Assembly (NCBI RefSeq): GCF_015706575.1 | Contig: NW_024037051.1 | Location: 14,047,016-14,111,015 of the forward strand | Length of the DNA: 64,000 nucleotides | Direction: 5' to 3' | Source: Patiria miniata | Taxonomy: Eukaryota > Echinodermata > Asteroidea > Valvatida > Asterinidae | In this document: in pieces, positions 20,756-34,219 of the stretch | Position numbering within the stretch: position 1 is the stretch's first letter | How the letters are laid out: every line of letters starts with the position of its first letter | Program-made: the position numbers and the translations under genes | Notes under the pieces: model-generated | Databases searched by the model: none | What the model was told of the DNA's origin: nothing | What the model saw: the letters and a program-made list of their open reading frames with translations, nothing else

Positions 20756-22004
20756 GTTCATTTTCGCCGGCCAGGTGATCGGAACGCAGCGGCTGAGTAA
20801 GAAAAACAGCGCCCTCTGTTGACAAGCCATGAAGAGGGGAAATCCCTTTCCAATCCGATTGTTCTGTAGTGAGTCAACCTCACGTACTACATGTACAGGT
20901 TTTTTTGTACATCGATATCACAGTTTACTAAGTGTCCTTGGCATGAAATAAAGGTGCACATTTCGCACAGGCAGGTTCTTTTTAGGGTTTTGATGTCATG
21001 TAGAGTAGTTAATATCTGAAACTTAATTTCTTGTAAAGTTAAGAAAGAAAATAATATTTTCGTAAACTATATAACTGCTCGTGTCAGACAGTAACTTACA
21101 TTCAAAATGCCATGTGTATAAGTACCATTTTGGACTATAATAATTATAGCACAGTTTATTTCGGAATAGGCCCTTTCTGTTTGATTATGAATTAGGAAAA
21201 GGTGTTTAGAACGATTCTGTATGACTTTCACTTACAGCAAAACCTGGTCTGTCCATTAAGTGTAAAAGCCTTTCATCTCAATTTTAAGGGTTTTTTTCTC
21301 TGTTTTTTTCTCTCCAAGAAACAAATTGACCAAAGCTACAAAACATGGATTTTTAAACAGCTTCATCAATGTTGCCTAGGAAATTATAAATACACTGAGA
21401 AAATCCTATGTCGAATCAGATTATTAAACAGTGACTCTATGGAAGCAAAGACAATTAAAACGCGGCACAGTGACAAAAAAAAAAGTGTGATTGGATGAGT
21501 TTCTCGGTCGATCATAGTGAAGCATTTGTTGTCAGTATATCAGGCAGATTTCGCGATCGCATATTAGCGAAGAAGATCGTGAGATGGAACACCTTTAGCC
21601 CAGCATAAAGCTTATAGAGTAACTTTCAAAATACTTTAGTTTTTTTTCTTTTCTACTAAGAGTAAGTTACAAAGTAGTTTTGGTTGTTTTTCTTTTTAGA
21701 ATATAAAAAAACCTACTAACATTCTACTGATTGCCCTCTCTCCCCCAAAACTCAAAAAAGCGAGAAACATCATAAACATACATATTCCCCTGCGTTGCAC
21801 ACAATGATTAATTTTATTTCCCAAATTTCGAGGGAAAACAATGATTAAACATTACACTACATTCCTTCGAAAATGAAAATTCTCCAGTAAATTAATGAGT
21901 CCCATTTGAGTAGATTGAATAAAAGCATGGGTAAGTCTTACTTTTGATCTCACAAAATGGCGCAGTGAACGTACGTCGTCCTAGATCCGCGAAGTTTTGA
22001 ACTG
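20756..22004. other. Loop of inner inverted repeat, no gene recognised
   Basis: AT-rich, with repeated GCGCCCTCTGTTGAC motifs at its left edge. Short ORFs only. Confidence 0.5.
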
Positions 22005-24178
22005 AAAAAAAAATAGTTGTCACACTGTACACTATTGGTCAACAGAGGGCGTTACTCCACAGCAGCGAGTTAAACTCCCGAATAGCAAAATCTGCATCGT
22101 TTTGACAAAGATGCACGTACTAATGAATTTGGACAATATTTTACATGGTAAATGATTGCATTTGAATTCGTTTTCAATGATATTTTTGATGATAATTCAA
22201 GAATATTGATAATGTCTGGGTCATATATGGTTTTAAACTACTGTGCATTTGCCCTTCTATCTTCTAGATTTAAATGACGATCTTGGTTTCTTATATCTCT
22301 GACCTTTTTCTAAATGAGGCCCTAAGTTGATCTTAAACATTCTTTATTTCAGTAACATGTGCTTGTTTTTATGCAAAAAAATGATCAAAATATGGTCATT
22401 TGTGGCTGCTGCTATGTAGCCGTATCTTGTGGGAAATAGTATTAAGCATTTTCAAATTGGAACAAAGAAACAGACAAACAAAGTAATCACATGAACCAGT
22501 TTCGAATTCTTTTGCTTACATTTCACAAATCTTGCTTAATGGTGAATTTGAATTCCAAAAATGACCCAACGTGAATTAGCTCCTGCAAATTTGAAGAATG
22601 ATAAAAATTCGATGTTTAGCCCAGAAAACAAAAAACGGGGAAAGAGGCGTCTGTATAATTGGGCTAAAAAGCAGGTGGGTGCCTAAAAGTTCAAGGAAAT
22701 TCCAAAATTACTGGTAAGAAAACATTTTGACGTTGACAGTTTTATTGTAAGCAACAATAATCCTTTATTTTGTTCGTTAGGCAACCCGTCGCCTACTGTT
22801 TAGCCCAATTTACCATGAACACCACATTTCCCCCTCCCCCGGTATTTTGGCATATGATCAAGAATTTTTTATTTTTTTCACATAATTCACCGTTTATTTT
22901 TGTTAGTAGATAGAAGTTTGTGCCAGTAGATAGAAGTTTGTGAATTTGAAGCTCATCAATACTGACCTTTGAGAATGTATGAGTAAAAGGCATTTACGCG
23001 CAACTTAACTTAAAGTATTAATAATAGCCATTTTGTATCTTTATTATGTCCTTATCCGGTCTCTGATATTGATTTCCCTTAGAAAATGTTATTCAAACAA
23101 GGAAATGTAGGTAGAATTCCAAATTCTGTTGCAGTTCGTATGTGTGAGTTTCACTTTAAAAATAAAAGTATTTTGCCTGGACAATAATTAACAAGACAGG
23201 AGATCGGTGCACAGTCCGCTATACAGTACGCAGTACCTATATACAGATGTGCGTGTATATCATATGTGTTTGTGCAGGGTCACTTTGATATTTAGTTGTG
23301 CAAATGGAGGTAGAATTTCAACCTCAATGCAGGTTAAATTTCTACTTCTATGCAAGCCATAAGGTTCATTGTGCCATTTAGTTTGTGCGTTGGTGCATAT
23401 TTTATTTAGTTTGTTTGCATAGAAAAAACACAACCCAAGGACGAAAGCCAATGCTTTCACGGGTGGAAAAAAACAAGTCTGTTCAACCGTGGGCGGAGGT
23501 GAAAGCGACCATATCGCGATCGCCACTACTTACTGATTCGTGTCCTCACCATAAAAACACTCTACTCTCTCAGTGCATCGGTGTGACTGGATAGCGTACA
23601 GAGAGCCGCAGAAAAAAAAGACAGCTACTTGGAGCCCCTCGTGGAGATCGGTTGGTGTTTAGTAAAGCGCAAGTTGCCGCCTTATTATTGTGACTCACTT
23701 TTGTAACATCGTGGTAAGTTCACCTGGTTTTCTTTTCTTTTTTTCCACCGGACCTCCAGCTCCATTGACAACGAACGGTTCACAGGTTTTCAAACGTAAA
23801 TATATGTATCTGAACTGAACTGAACTATATGGAAACGTTGTCTCATCCGCTCAATCTGGCCTGCGTACATAGGTCAAATGAGCATTTTTTATGAAAAAGT
23901 GATTTTATAAAAAAAGTGCGCTGCATTTCCAGCATTGGGCCGCTCGGGAGTCACTTGAATAACTATTCATCAAATCCAAAACCTACAAATAATACCAGTA
24001 AGTTCCTCAGTTTCGTTGGAAAAAACATAGTAAACCTGCATAATGTCGTCGTTTTTGCGTGGGGGAGCTAGCAAAACAGCGAGTTTCCTTGCACATTACT
24101 CGCTTTCGTGAGCCCTCACTCGTTTCATTGTGATCAGGCTGCTTTGGGCCTAGCGGCTTATGAATATGCAGTATATGG

Positions 24179-26172
24179 GTCATTCCATGTCAGACCAACG
24201 CACTTTTTTACCTCATGTCTTCCGATTTTGATAAAAATTGCTGTGCTTGTAGGTCCTAATGAGCAATGAATACACACCAATTTTTAGCCCGATCCGACCT
24301 ACCATGTGGTCAGGGCAGAAGCCACAAAAAATTGGCATTTTTAGAGTAAAATACCACCCTTTTGGTATAAATATGTCAAAACTATGGCAATTTTCATCGA
24401 ATATATGTGAAATTGTTTTAAAATAATGAGGATTGCATGCTCAAATCACTTCTTTTGTCAAAATTAAATTTTGTGAAAGGTAGGTCACATGACCTTTAAT
24501 ATGCTATCGTGACCTTTGACCCATTTTTTGTAATAATGTATCATTCCAAAAATCAACGAAATAAAAATAACTTGCTAGAGCATGTCTTCCTCTATCAGAA
24601 TCTACTAAAAATAAGTTGGGGTCTTCCAAATTTACAACTTTATGACTATTTTTGTACAGTTGGTGGGTTACAAATGAGTCAATTTATAGACTTTACATAA
24701 GAAATTCACCAACACAACTTACTATTCTGTTTCTAAAGTTACTAAAATATATCTTGGTTTGTGAATTTCTCATTCTGAGGGCTGATGAGGTCTAACCAGA
24801 CTCATAGTGTAAATTATCAGCAGTGGCGCACCCAGGATTTGGCTTTTGGTGGGGGGGGGGGGTCATAAATCGTTTTTTGTTCAAATTTCTGTAAAAGATT
24901 GGACCAACAAAAACTAGAATAAAATCAAACAAACAAATTGACAATGTTGGGGGTGGGTTCAAGGCCCCCCCCCCTCCTGGGTGCCACTGATAATTAGTTA
25001 TCCCACGAGCGCGCTTGGAATATGAAATAATGCAATGCTGCTGTGACCCATATGCCACTCGATGCACTACATAATTCCGTGTTCCACGAGCGCAAGTGGG
25101 ATTTATAACCAATTTATCTTCAAGCAAACTTGATATCAAATGCGTACACGCAGTGAAGATGTACGTGCATACATGTAGTGTTTTGGTCCGTTCTGCAGGA
25201 AATAACACAACATATGTACACGTACATTTTTAATATCTGGGGTGCAATATAGCTGTGCAATATTATATAAAATCACACAGTTGTTGCTATAGATGGACTA
25301 ATCAGGGTCTAGGATTCAAGTTTGCTTGAAGATAATACTTAATATTACAATCAAAGTTACCTTTACTCATTCATCACTGTGCTTCTTGAACTTTAATGAC
25401 TCTCACAGACTTGGCATTTTGTTCCTTTGAGGTGAATTTCACCTGGACGTGAGTCCGCTGTACTGGGTGAAGGCCTGGTTACTGTTAGTGGTTAGCACAC
25501 TTTGAGTCCAGATATTCTGATTAGACAGTTTCTTTGGAATCAGAAGGTGGAATTTTGTTTTTCCTGGCTTTGTACTTTATACATAAAAATCTAGATTAAT
25601 TTTAGTTACTTTAGAAACAGAATAGTAAGTTGTGTTGGTGAATTTCTTATGTAAAGTCTATAAATTGACTCATTTGTAACCTACTAACTGTACAAAAGTA
25701 GTCATAAAGTTGTAAATTTTGAAGACCCCAACTGATTTTTAGTAGATTCTGATAGAGGAAGACATGCTCTAGCAAGTTATTTTTATTTCGTTGATTTTCG
25801 GAATGATACATTATTACAAAAATTGGGTCAAAGGTCACGATAGCATATTAAAGGTCACGTGACCTACTTTTCACAAAATTTTATTTTGACAAAAAGAGTG
25901 ATTTGAGCATGCAATCCTCATTATTTTAAAACCAAATTCACATATATTGGATGAAAATTGCCATAGTTTTGACATATTTATACCAAAAGGGTGGTATTTT
26001 ACTCTAAAAATGCCATTTTTTTGTGGCTTCTGCCCTGACCACATGGTAGGTCGGATCGGGCTAAAAATTGGTGTGTATTCATTGCTCATTAGGACCTACA
26101 AGCACAGCAATTTTTATTAAAATCGGAAGACATGAGGTAAAAAAGTGCGTTGGTCTGACATGGAATGACCCA
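24179..26172. mobile_element. Foldback transposon with ~590-bp terminal inverted repeats
   Basis: Ends GGGTCATTCCATGTCAGACC and its reverse complement. The left terminal repeat (24179-24775) and right terminal repeat (about 25600-26172) are nearly identical. It is flanked by ATAT on both sides, a possible target duplication. The middle (24.8-25.6 kb) has no transposase, so it is non-autonomous. A hAT-like MITE is inserted at 24821. Confidence 0.85.
24821..24989. mobile_element. hAT-like MITE nested in foldback element
   Basis: 169 bp with CAGTGGCGCACCCAGG / CCTGGGTGCCACTG termini and internal G and C runs. The flanking 8-mers ATTATCAG and ATAATTAG agree at 6 of 8, a decayed target duplication. 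Confidence 0.65.
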
Positions 26173-27509
26173 TATTAGCTTTCTGGCGATATAAAACATG
26201 TTTTGATTGGTTGAATAATTTTGTCGGAACGAAGCTTTGGAGAGGATTGACTATTCACATCTAGCGTCTGAAATGACCTTTCATCTACAGGTCCCGGATG
26301 ACACAAGCACGCAAAACCGCATTTGTGACGTCATCAATTATTACTCATCGTCTTTCATCGTCAAATGTTACAATTCTACGACGTTTGGTATAGATTTTAT
26401 TTATAAGTAATATGTAGGACTATTTTTGCAATCTATCAGTTAAGTTTTAGGTTTAATTTAAAGTATTGTTTTGAAATTAAAGCCTTTTTTTCTGTCGTCT
26501 TGACTGGATCGTACCATTAAAGTTGTAGGGGTTAAGTATTATTCCGACAGGCCGCGCCAAATTTAATTTAGCCTTCGCCGGACGTCAGTAATCTCGCGTT
26601 GATTTCAAGAATATCCTGTCTTCTGTTTCAGTAAATGTCATTACAAACATTATCAGAAATGAGGTAAGTGTCTTTTTTCTATGTATTGTTTAGAAAACAT
26701 GCTTAAAACTGAGAGATTAAACCGAGATTTGTCGTGAATATCGTTGGGCGTAAGTGACGAAGATGTGATACAATCATGCCAATGGCATCGAGAGTCCATC
26801 CATTTTCAACACACGGATTTTCTCGTCGTGCAAAGTAGAATTATTTCTCTACAAGTTGTTGTATTTACATTGACTATGCCAGTCCCCTCATATTGTGCCA
26901 TTGTTTATTTACCCATTCCCACAATGGCAGTACCCTGCAGTGGAGGTCAGCGGCGCGTGACCCTGTGCACACATAGCTCCCGTGGAGGTCACACAGCGGT
27001 CATGTGGGCAACTTCTTTTATGAGACAAATCCGGGAAAACGTTTCCATATCGGCGGGCGGCGGAACGTCGTGGCTTTTGCTCTGTAAAAAAAAAGCTGGG
27101 CAAAAGGGTTGATTATTCGACCAACGATTGGCGAATAGTTAACACGTTTAACTATTGGGCAACATTGCCTAATACATATTGCGTTGTTTATATTTCGCCC
27201 AACGAATTATTTGCCAAACATTTTTACATTGTAGTTTGGAGTTTAATTAACGTGTGATTCAGGAACGGGTCAATGTATATTAGCCTACCAATGCTGGCCA
27301 TCATGCACACATTAGCAACACGACGACAAGGCATAATGTCCTGCTAATCCCCAGAGCTTCAACGGCGACTTGAAGGACTGTACATATCGGTTTCGGGATG
27401 AGAAGAACAGGTGTTCAATGGATAACTTCCGTTTTGGGCGTCCCTGTTCTAAATTAACCTTTCAAAAACTCAGACGAGATTGAAAAAATTAACTCATTCC
27501 CATTACTTC

Positions 27510-27725
27510 AGTCAGGTTGGCGTAGCAGTATGTCCTCGCCTTCCACCGCTGTGACCCGGGTCCGAGTTCCACATGGGCCAACTTACACGTGGCCGGGCTT
27601 CTCCCTGCCTCATTCGGTTGCCTTTCCCTCGAAGTATTCTGTCTTCTCCTCTAAAACTGTAATTACTACTCACTATTATCCTTTCTACAGGTTTCTTAAC
27701 GCTTGCAAGCTACAGTGCCTTTAGG
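27510..27725 (+). mobile_element. tRNA-derived SINE, right copy
   Basis: Same element as 18780-18990 in plus orientation. Pol III A/B-box-like sequences at about 27516-27575. Not a tRNA gene, because no acceptor-stem closure was seen. Confidence 0.6.
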
Positions 27726-27944
27726 GCGCTCTTTGGGAATCTTTTGTATACTAATTACACTAATTATTATTATAATAGGAATAATAAAAAAAAACAAGGC
27801 CGAATCCCTTATCCTATAGTGTTTATCAACACAGGCAATCATATGTGACCAGTAATCCTTTAATCCATAATTCTACAGCGCGAACCACAAACGTAGTTTT
27901 TATGCGCCAAAGAAGTGCCCCATCCAACCTGCCTCTTTTGTTTG

Positions 27945-28499
27945 TTAGACCCTAACATAATTCAAGAACCGGTCGTAAACTATTGCAAAGAAGTAAGGTG
28001 AGGCATTTAACCCAAATGGAAGTCTGGTCCAGAAATAACAATTATGATTCCATTTAAACCCTAGGAAGGTTTGTTGAGATTCACACACAGGCACATGATA
28101 AAACCCATCCTTGAGATCAATCGTAATTAAATGGTCCTCACTCTTCACTAATGAATAAACATAAATTTTCTCGTTAGAAAACTTGGGAGCATCAATGTAA
28201 GAATTAACAACACGAAGATCAATAATAAGTCTCCACTTGTTTTTGCCCTTCTTCGGTACCACATTCAGTGGAGAGACAACTCTAGGTTTAAAGGCACATC
28301 TGGCAATAATACCTTTCTGAAGCAAGTTCTTAATCTCACTATTAAAAAATGTTATTTGATCACTTACAAAATTTCTGTTAGGCAATTCAATCACCGGTGG
28401 GTCAGTGGTAAACGATAGCGTTACACCACATTGAAGCCAACTAATAACAGTTGGAGACGCACCTATTTCTTGCCATTTGGAATAGTTAGAGAGTGGCAT
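27945..28499 (-). pseudogene. Truncated reverse transcriptase, right copy (open 184 codons)
   Basis: Better preserved partner of the left RT. Motifs in order: FFNSEIKNLLQKGII, PLNVVPKKGKNKWRLIIDLR, ITIDLKDGFYHVPV (motif A with catalytic Asp), FLGFKW and LPFGLNASPYFFA. It stops before the YxDD motif, so no active enzyme is encoded. The general plan matches RTs of DIRS/PAT-like retrotransposons (known family knowledge); Ty3-like is the alternative. Confidence 0.85.
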
Positions 28500-28508
28500 G
28501 ATTGAGAA

Positions 28509-29081
28509 CTATTCTCCTCCATATTGAGGTTGGTTGGGAGGATAGTTGGCTGCTAATCCATGGAACACATCCGTTCTACCTTGACCACGACCGCCTACAC
28601 CTCTACCATAATTTCTATAAGTATAAGTACCCCTGCCTCTGGGGGGATATAACCTACAATTTGAACGTGCCCCTGATGTTGGTTTTCTTGAAGCTGCGGC
28701 TAGTTCTGCTGCTAATTTTAGCTGGTTCACCCCTCGATCAGAGAAGCAAGCATTGTTTTTCTGAAAGCTGCGAACCAACTTGGAGGTATCCTCGTCGAAT
28801 TGTGATGCCACAATAACTGCCTCGTACTCACGCTGATTGTAGTCCAAGTTGGCTTTCAAAATTACAGCCAGCTGGTCCAAGAATTCTGGATCCACACTCT
28901 CATTCTTGTGAAGGTCGCTGTACGCTAGCTGAAGCACTTTTAGAACTGTTTCTACGTAGCGACTGCTCTTTTGTAGCAGAAAGTAAAGTGCCCTCTCAGT
29001 TTTATTATTGGTACCTGTTGGGGCCCTCACACAGCATGAGGAAGAGTCCAGTTGTACTCGTGAGACGGTATCCTTTACCAT
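28509..29081 (-). pseudogene. Gag-like ORF upstream of truncated RT, right copy
   Basis: 190-codon open frame. It contains LQLAYSDLHKNESVD, a helical LDQLAVILKANLDYNQREYEA segment, and a C-terminal Arg/Gly/Tyr-rich tail (RGRGTYTYRNYGRG, GGRGQGR) of the kind that binds nucleic acid. It ends with TAG, and the RT start codon lies in the same frame four codons later. The upstream start is uncertain. Carried within the inner inverted repeat. Confidence 0.7.
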
Positions 29082-29279
29082 TCTGAATTCCTTTTTGATG
29101 TCTTCTTTACTGATGGCGGCCGCACCGGTGTCAGTGGCTTATGTGTTTGCCTGATTATCACAGGCGCAATCGGGCTTGTCGTGTTGTGTCGTTTCGACCA
29201 CTAAAACAGGCAATATAAGGTTTGACTTCAAACAATTTTTTTCACCACAGTGCATTTCTATAAGGTCCCTAAAATGACA

Positions 29280-30990
29280 TACTAAAAGTCTTTAAAAATC
29301 CAGGTGGTGGAAATATGCCTCATTTATGTTAGGACTTTTGCATTGATTTGGTCATATTTCTCATCTAGGTAGATTTTGGAGGTACTTTAAACGACAGTTT
29401 TAGTCCTTTTACATTGATTTACTCATTATTCTAGTCCTAGGTAAATTTCAAGATCCCTATGTTTCCGAAATTTTCCAAATGCCGTATAATTTGCATAAAT
29501 GCCGTATATCAATTTGCCTAAATTAAAGTTAAAATAATGGATGCCATGTGTGGACATGTACCAATTGAATGTTCCCTCTAAATTTGGAATCGAATGTCGT
29601 ACGAAGTCAATTTCGGTGGCAAACCCCATACATTTGATACCTAGTAATCTTAATGACCCATTGCTGATGATGTATCCCAGATGGATGGCAGCCATCTTGG
29701 ATTTTTCAAAATAGCTGCCATCTTGGATTTCATTGATAATAACATTGCACCTGCCCCCCCCCCCCCCCCCCCCCAGTGAATACCTCTCTCATAATGAAAC
29801 GGACCTTCCTGCTTCTGTATCAGACAGCGCATTATTAGTCCAGGCAATATAAGGTTTGACCTCAAACAAATTGCAACAGAATTTTTTTTACCACAGTGCA
29901 TTTCTTTAAGGTCCCTAAAATGACATACTAAAAGTCCAAAAAATCCAAGTGGTGAAAATATGCCTAATTTGCATAAATCCAAAATTGCCGCATATTTTAG
30001 GACTTTCACAATGATTTGGTCATATTTCTCATACTATTAGCTTCTTGAGGAACTTTAAACAACAATTTTAGTCCTTTAATTTACATTGATTTCATCATTA
30101 CTCTAGTCCTAGGTAAATTTCAAGATCCCTATGTTTCCCAAATTTGCCAAATGCGGTATAATAATTTGCATAAATGCCGTATATTAATTTGCATAAATTA
30201 AAGTTAAAATTATGGCTGTCATGTGTTGACATCACAATTGAATTTTTCCTAATAACTTCTAGTTCAGTTACATGTATGTATACATAAATATCACACCACA
30301 GAGCATCTCTATATGGTCCCGAAAAAAAAGTACAAAAAAATCCAAGTGGTGGAAATATGCTTGATTTGCATAAATTCAAAATAGCCACTAATTATATGAT
30401 TTTCATATTGATTTGGCCATACCTCTCGTCCTACATTGCTTTTTGGGGTACTTTAAACAACAATTTGTCCTTTTACATTGATTTCATCATTATTCTAGTC
30501 CTGGGTACCCTTCTAGATCCCTATGTTTCCCAACTTTGCCAAATGCCGTATAATAATTTGCATAAATGCCGTATATTAATTTGCATATAAATTAAAATTA
30601 AAATTATGGCTGTCATGTGTGGACATGCCACAATTGAATTTTCCCTAATAACTTCTAGTTCAGTTATGTATCACACCACAGAGCATCTTTATATGGTCCC
30701 GAAAAAAAAGTAAAACAAAAAAATCCAAGTGGTGGAAATATGCCTAATTTGCATAAATTCAAAATGGCCACTAATTATATGATTTTCATACTGATTTGGC
30801 CATAACTCTCGTCCTACATTACTTTTTGGGGTACTTTAAACAAAACATTTTCTTTTCCTCTGACGTTGATTTCATCATTATTCTAGTCCTGGGTACCTTT
30901 CGAGATCCCTATGTTTCCCAACTTTGCCAAATGCCGTATAATAATTTGCATAAATGCCTTATATTAATTTGCATGAATTCAAATAAAGTA
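29280..30990 (+). repeat. ~390-bp tandem repeat (TTTGCATAAATTCAAAATGGCC family), four copies
   Basis: Copies begin near 29313, 29955, 30348 and 30737. Each runs through GATTTGGCCATA, TTTGGGGTACTTTAAAC, TTATTCTAGTCCT, GATCCCTATGTTTCC and GCCGTATAATAATTTGCAT. Fragments lie at 16860-17240 and in the 3.35-kb units (e.g. 34285-34450). Confidence 0.88.
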
Positions 30991-31683
30991 AAGTAAAGTT
31001 GAAGTTACAGCACAATTAGGACCCATGTTGGGACTTAGGCCATGGAAAATGGGTTGCGGGGGTAACTATTCATCAGGTTTTGCACTTTTATTGAGTCTGA
31101 TTTAAGAGGCGAAAGATACATATTGAGTAATCTTCATCCAAGAACAGTATGACAAAGTTAAATACTAATTCTTAACAACTAAAAAGGAACAAGTAGCAAG
31201 TCAATTAAATAAAAACACAATCATAGTTAAAGTCGCAATTATTTAAGTGGTTCTCGCTAAATCACTTAACAATATCACTTTCGAATATGCAACTCAAAAT
31301 ACAAAATACGGAATAGTAAGTGAAATGAAAGCGTAGCTTAACTTCTTATCATTACATGATTACTGTGAAGAGAGAAAACAATTGTACTTTTCCTGATAAT
31401 CCAAGTTCAGTTATGAATACAGAAATATCACAAAGATTCATATTGGCGGCCTATCATCCATATTGGCTTGCATGCAATGTTAGTCTGATTGTTATCATCT
31501 ACACGTACATCATTGTATCTTAGAATGAACACTTATGTGGCGGACTATAATCTTCAGCAGCCTAGGATCAATGTCTGGTGGTGGCGAGTTGGCACAACAA
31601 GTGCCACGGTTTTCAGTGCAAGCAGTTGAACAAGAGAGACCATACTTTCTGCACGTGCAGTTTCTATTCACACAAGTCTTTCT
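30991..31683. other. Unique AT-rich segment before tandem array
   Basis: No gene, SINE or terminal repeat recognised. It does not recur in later array units. Confidence 0.5.
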
Positions 31684-34219
31684 AGCGTCCTTTCGTTTTT
31701 GGACGGTTAGTCATGACGGTTCGTCATGACAGCTCGTCATAACGGTCGTCCTGTCCAATCACATTCCTTGCTGAAACGAAGGGGCGTGATCAATGGATCT
31801 TGGCCAATCAACTGGCTCCTCTGTACGGTAAACTTTGTCATTCGTAATAAAGACTTTAGAATGCAACAACAATGCAAATTGAAATCGAATGCAACAACAA
31901 TGAAAATTGAAAGCCAGCCCATGCAGTTGCTCACTTTGAATAGGATTAGTGCGGGAGTTTCAAAAGGGGTACAAGGCCATAGGCCCTACATTTATTTACC
32001 ACGCGTTGTTCTTAAAGAAAAAGAGCAGGAAGAAATCTCTTTCATGCAGGGACTGTCTTAGGGCGCCGATGAACTCGTACAAAAACATGATGGATTACAG
32101 GGTTCATTTGTTTATTGCGAGAATAAATTGGCAAACTTTCATCACTACATGTAGTTTTGAACCCAGTGCATGTGTTTATATATACTATGTACATGTGGAT
32201 TCAAACACTAAAATGCCACTTTTGCAATATACCCCATAATCCTTCATTTTTCTGTGCGACTTCATCTGTGCCTGCATGGAAGAGGTTTTTTTCTCAATTC
32301 TTTTCTTTCAGAATTCTAAACATTGCACGACATGTGCCTCCTGCCTAGTTTAAGTCATATTTGCTATTAATTTAATACACATTTAACAAAATGGGCGTCT
32401 GCGGGGGTGTCACTGGGGGTGGGGTGGGCAAATGTCCCCCGCCCACCCAAAAACAAAATGATCAATTGAAAATATGCTAGAGAGAATACAAGGATTTTGG
32501 GGGACAATTAATTTGCTTTGCCCCACTACAAAAAAAAATCCTGGGTGGGCCAAATGAGTGGCAAATTAAGTGCTTTGCCCAAGGGCACACGCACCACAAC
32601 CCCAGGGCGAAATAACAAGAATTATTTTATTTCATACACTTCTCTTTTTTCGCCATAACTGATTGCAATGGTACCTCACCAGTTTAGTTTCAACAGAACG
32701 TAATAAAAAATATGTATTTTTAGATGATAAGCATATGTTACATAAACTCCAGGGACTCAGAGGCTCTGTCAAATTCCAAATTGAAGTCTACCGACACTGC
32801 TTATGTTTTTGAGTAGTCATAATGTGAACCAAAGAAAAGTGGATCACGTCTCCCATATTAGGCAGCTTTTTTTCTGCTTCTATTACGTTGACTGGATGGC
32901 TGGCTTTAAAATAAATTGTCTTCACAAATTAATATTCATGAGTAGAAACGAGGAAGAACAAAAGACAAATGGACAATAATTGCAGCCTCTCGTTTCCAAC
33001 AAGCCTCCTTCTACAGTATCAGATTTAGAGGGGGCGGTTGCAAATCCTCTCTGCCGTTCAGCAGCTGCCTAATTTGATAAACTATTAAAATGGGACCAAA
33101 AAATAACAGAGCAAACTTGTATTATGCCCTGCAAAAACCAAAAAGCCACAAAATCCTTTTTTTTTTTCTTCTTTTTTTTAGAAAATATTGAGCATATTTT
33201 ATTGCTTATGCAGAAAATTATGATTCGTACAGTCTAGCCACGAACCGTTCTTTCGATAATTCAGAATATAATTTTATTACGTCTGTGCAAAGACAAAACA
33301 GCCATAATTTTGTGTATTTTTAGATGACAGGCATGTGTTACAATAACTCCAAGGACTTTAGAGGATCCGTCAATCTCCAAATTGAAGTTTGACGTTTTTA
33401 TTTTCGGGTAGCCATGTGCAGCACCAGAAATGCGCTTCAAAAGTTAGATTATGTCTTCCATATTATTTGCCGAGGCAGCAACCAACTTCCAATTGAGCAA
33501 GCAGTGATCAAACTCCTTTTTGTGCCGTAGTGTGGTTAGGGTTTGTGACTCATGATCAGAGGGTCAGGAGTTCGAATTCAGGTGCTGGCCATTATGTTGT
33601 GTGCTAGGGCAGACTTCATCCACGCTTGCCTCTCTCCAACCAGGAGTATAAATGGGTGCCGGTATTAGCTGTGGAGTAACCTGCGATGGACTAGCATCCC
33701 ATCCAGGAGAAATAGAAATATTCTCTAAAACCGGAGATAAATGCCGGCGCTGCCCATGGCCCAATGGGCCACACTTGCTCCTGACAGACTTTACTATTTA
33801 ATTACTACTTTTTATCATCAAAAGAGTGGTGGGTAAATGCCCCCATGCCCACCCTCGAAAAAAGATAAATTGAGAATATGCTGGAAAAAGTACAGGTATT
33901 TGTTTGTTGTTGTTTTTTTTCGGGGGGGGGCGAAATGTGCATTACCCACCTCTAGAAAAAAATCCTGGCGACGCCCATGGCATTCGACGTGGCAGTCCCT
34001 GGCAGGTAGGTGTGTGTGTGCGTTCCATAATTATTTGAATAATAATCTAAAGTCTTTATTCCCGAACAACAAAGTTTACCGTACAGAGGAGCCAGTTGAT
34101 TGGCCAAGATCCATTGATCACGCCCTTTCGTTTTAGCGAGGAATGTGATTTGCCACGACGACCGTCATGACGAGCTGTCACGAACCGTCATGACTAACCG
34201 TCCAAAACGAAAGAACGCT
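31684..34219. mobile_element. Foldback/TIR transposon that founded the tandem array
   Basis: About 177-bp terminal inverted repeats (31684-31862 and 34043-34219). They start AGCGTCCTTTCGTTTTTGG, carry TCATGACGGTTCGTCATGAC subrepeats and run inward to AATAAAGACTTTAGA. No transposase ORF. The outer 122 bp of the left terminal repeat is present only in the first unit. Confidence 0.8.
33527..33776 (+). mobile_element. tRNA-derived SINE inside array unit 1
   Basis: The tRNA-like head has a CTCATGA anticodon-type loop and a B-box GAGTTCGAATTC. It is followed by a body containing AGTAACCTGCGATGGACTAG and CATCCCATCCAGG, sequence typical of a widespread invertebrate SINE central domain. It recurs at about 36873, 40219 and 43571. 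Named SINE superfamily not assigned with certainty. Confidence 0.7.

Larger units (their letters stand above)
23831..27109. mobile_element. Insertion in inner right arm, containing a foldback element
   Basis: Absent from the left inner arm, where an ~85-bp different sequence sits. It contains the foldback element 24179-26172, and 26173-27109 shows no convincing gene. Confidence 0.7.
22005..29850 (-). repeat. Inner inverted repeat, right arm
   Basis: Partner of 16650-20755, interrupted by two insertions. Both arms carry the same truncated retroelement and SINE, so these were present before the inversion-duplication. Confidence 0.93.

Noticed and set aside
26744..27112. 122-codon ORF in the insertion of the inner right arm
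   Set aside because: No recognisable domain, low-complexity end, no partner copy.
27510..27590. Possible functional tRNA gene
   Set aside because: A/B-box-like sequences are present but acceptor stem does not pair and the body continues as a SINE.
33545..33600. Possible tRNA-Met-like gene in array units
   Set aside because: Only the D-, anticodon- and T-arm-like parts are recognisable; continuous with a SINE body and repeated by the array.
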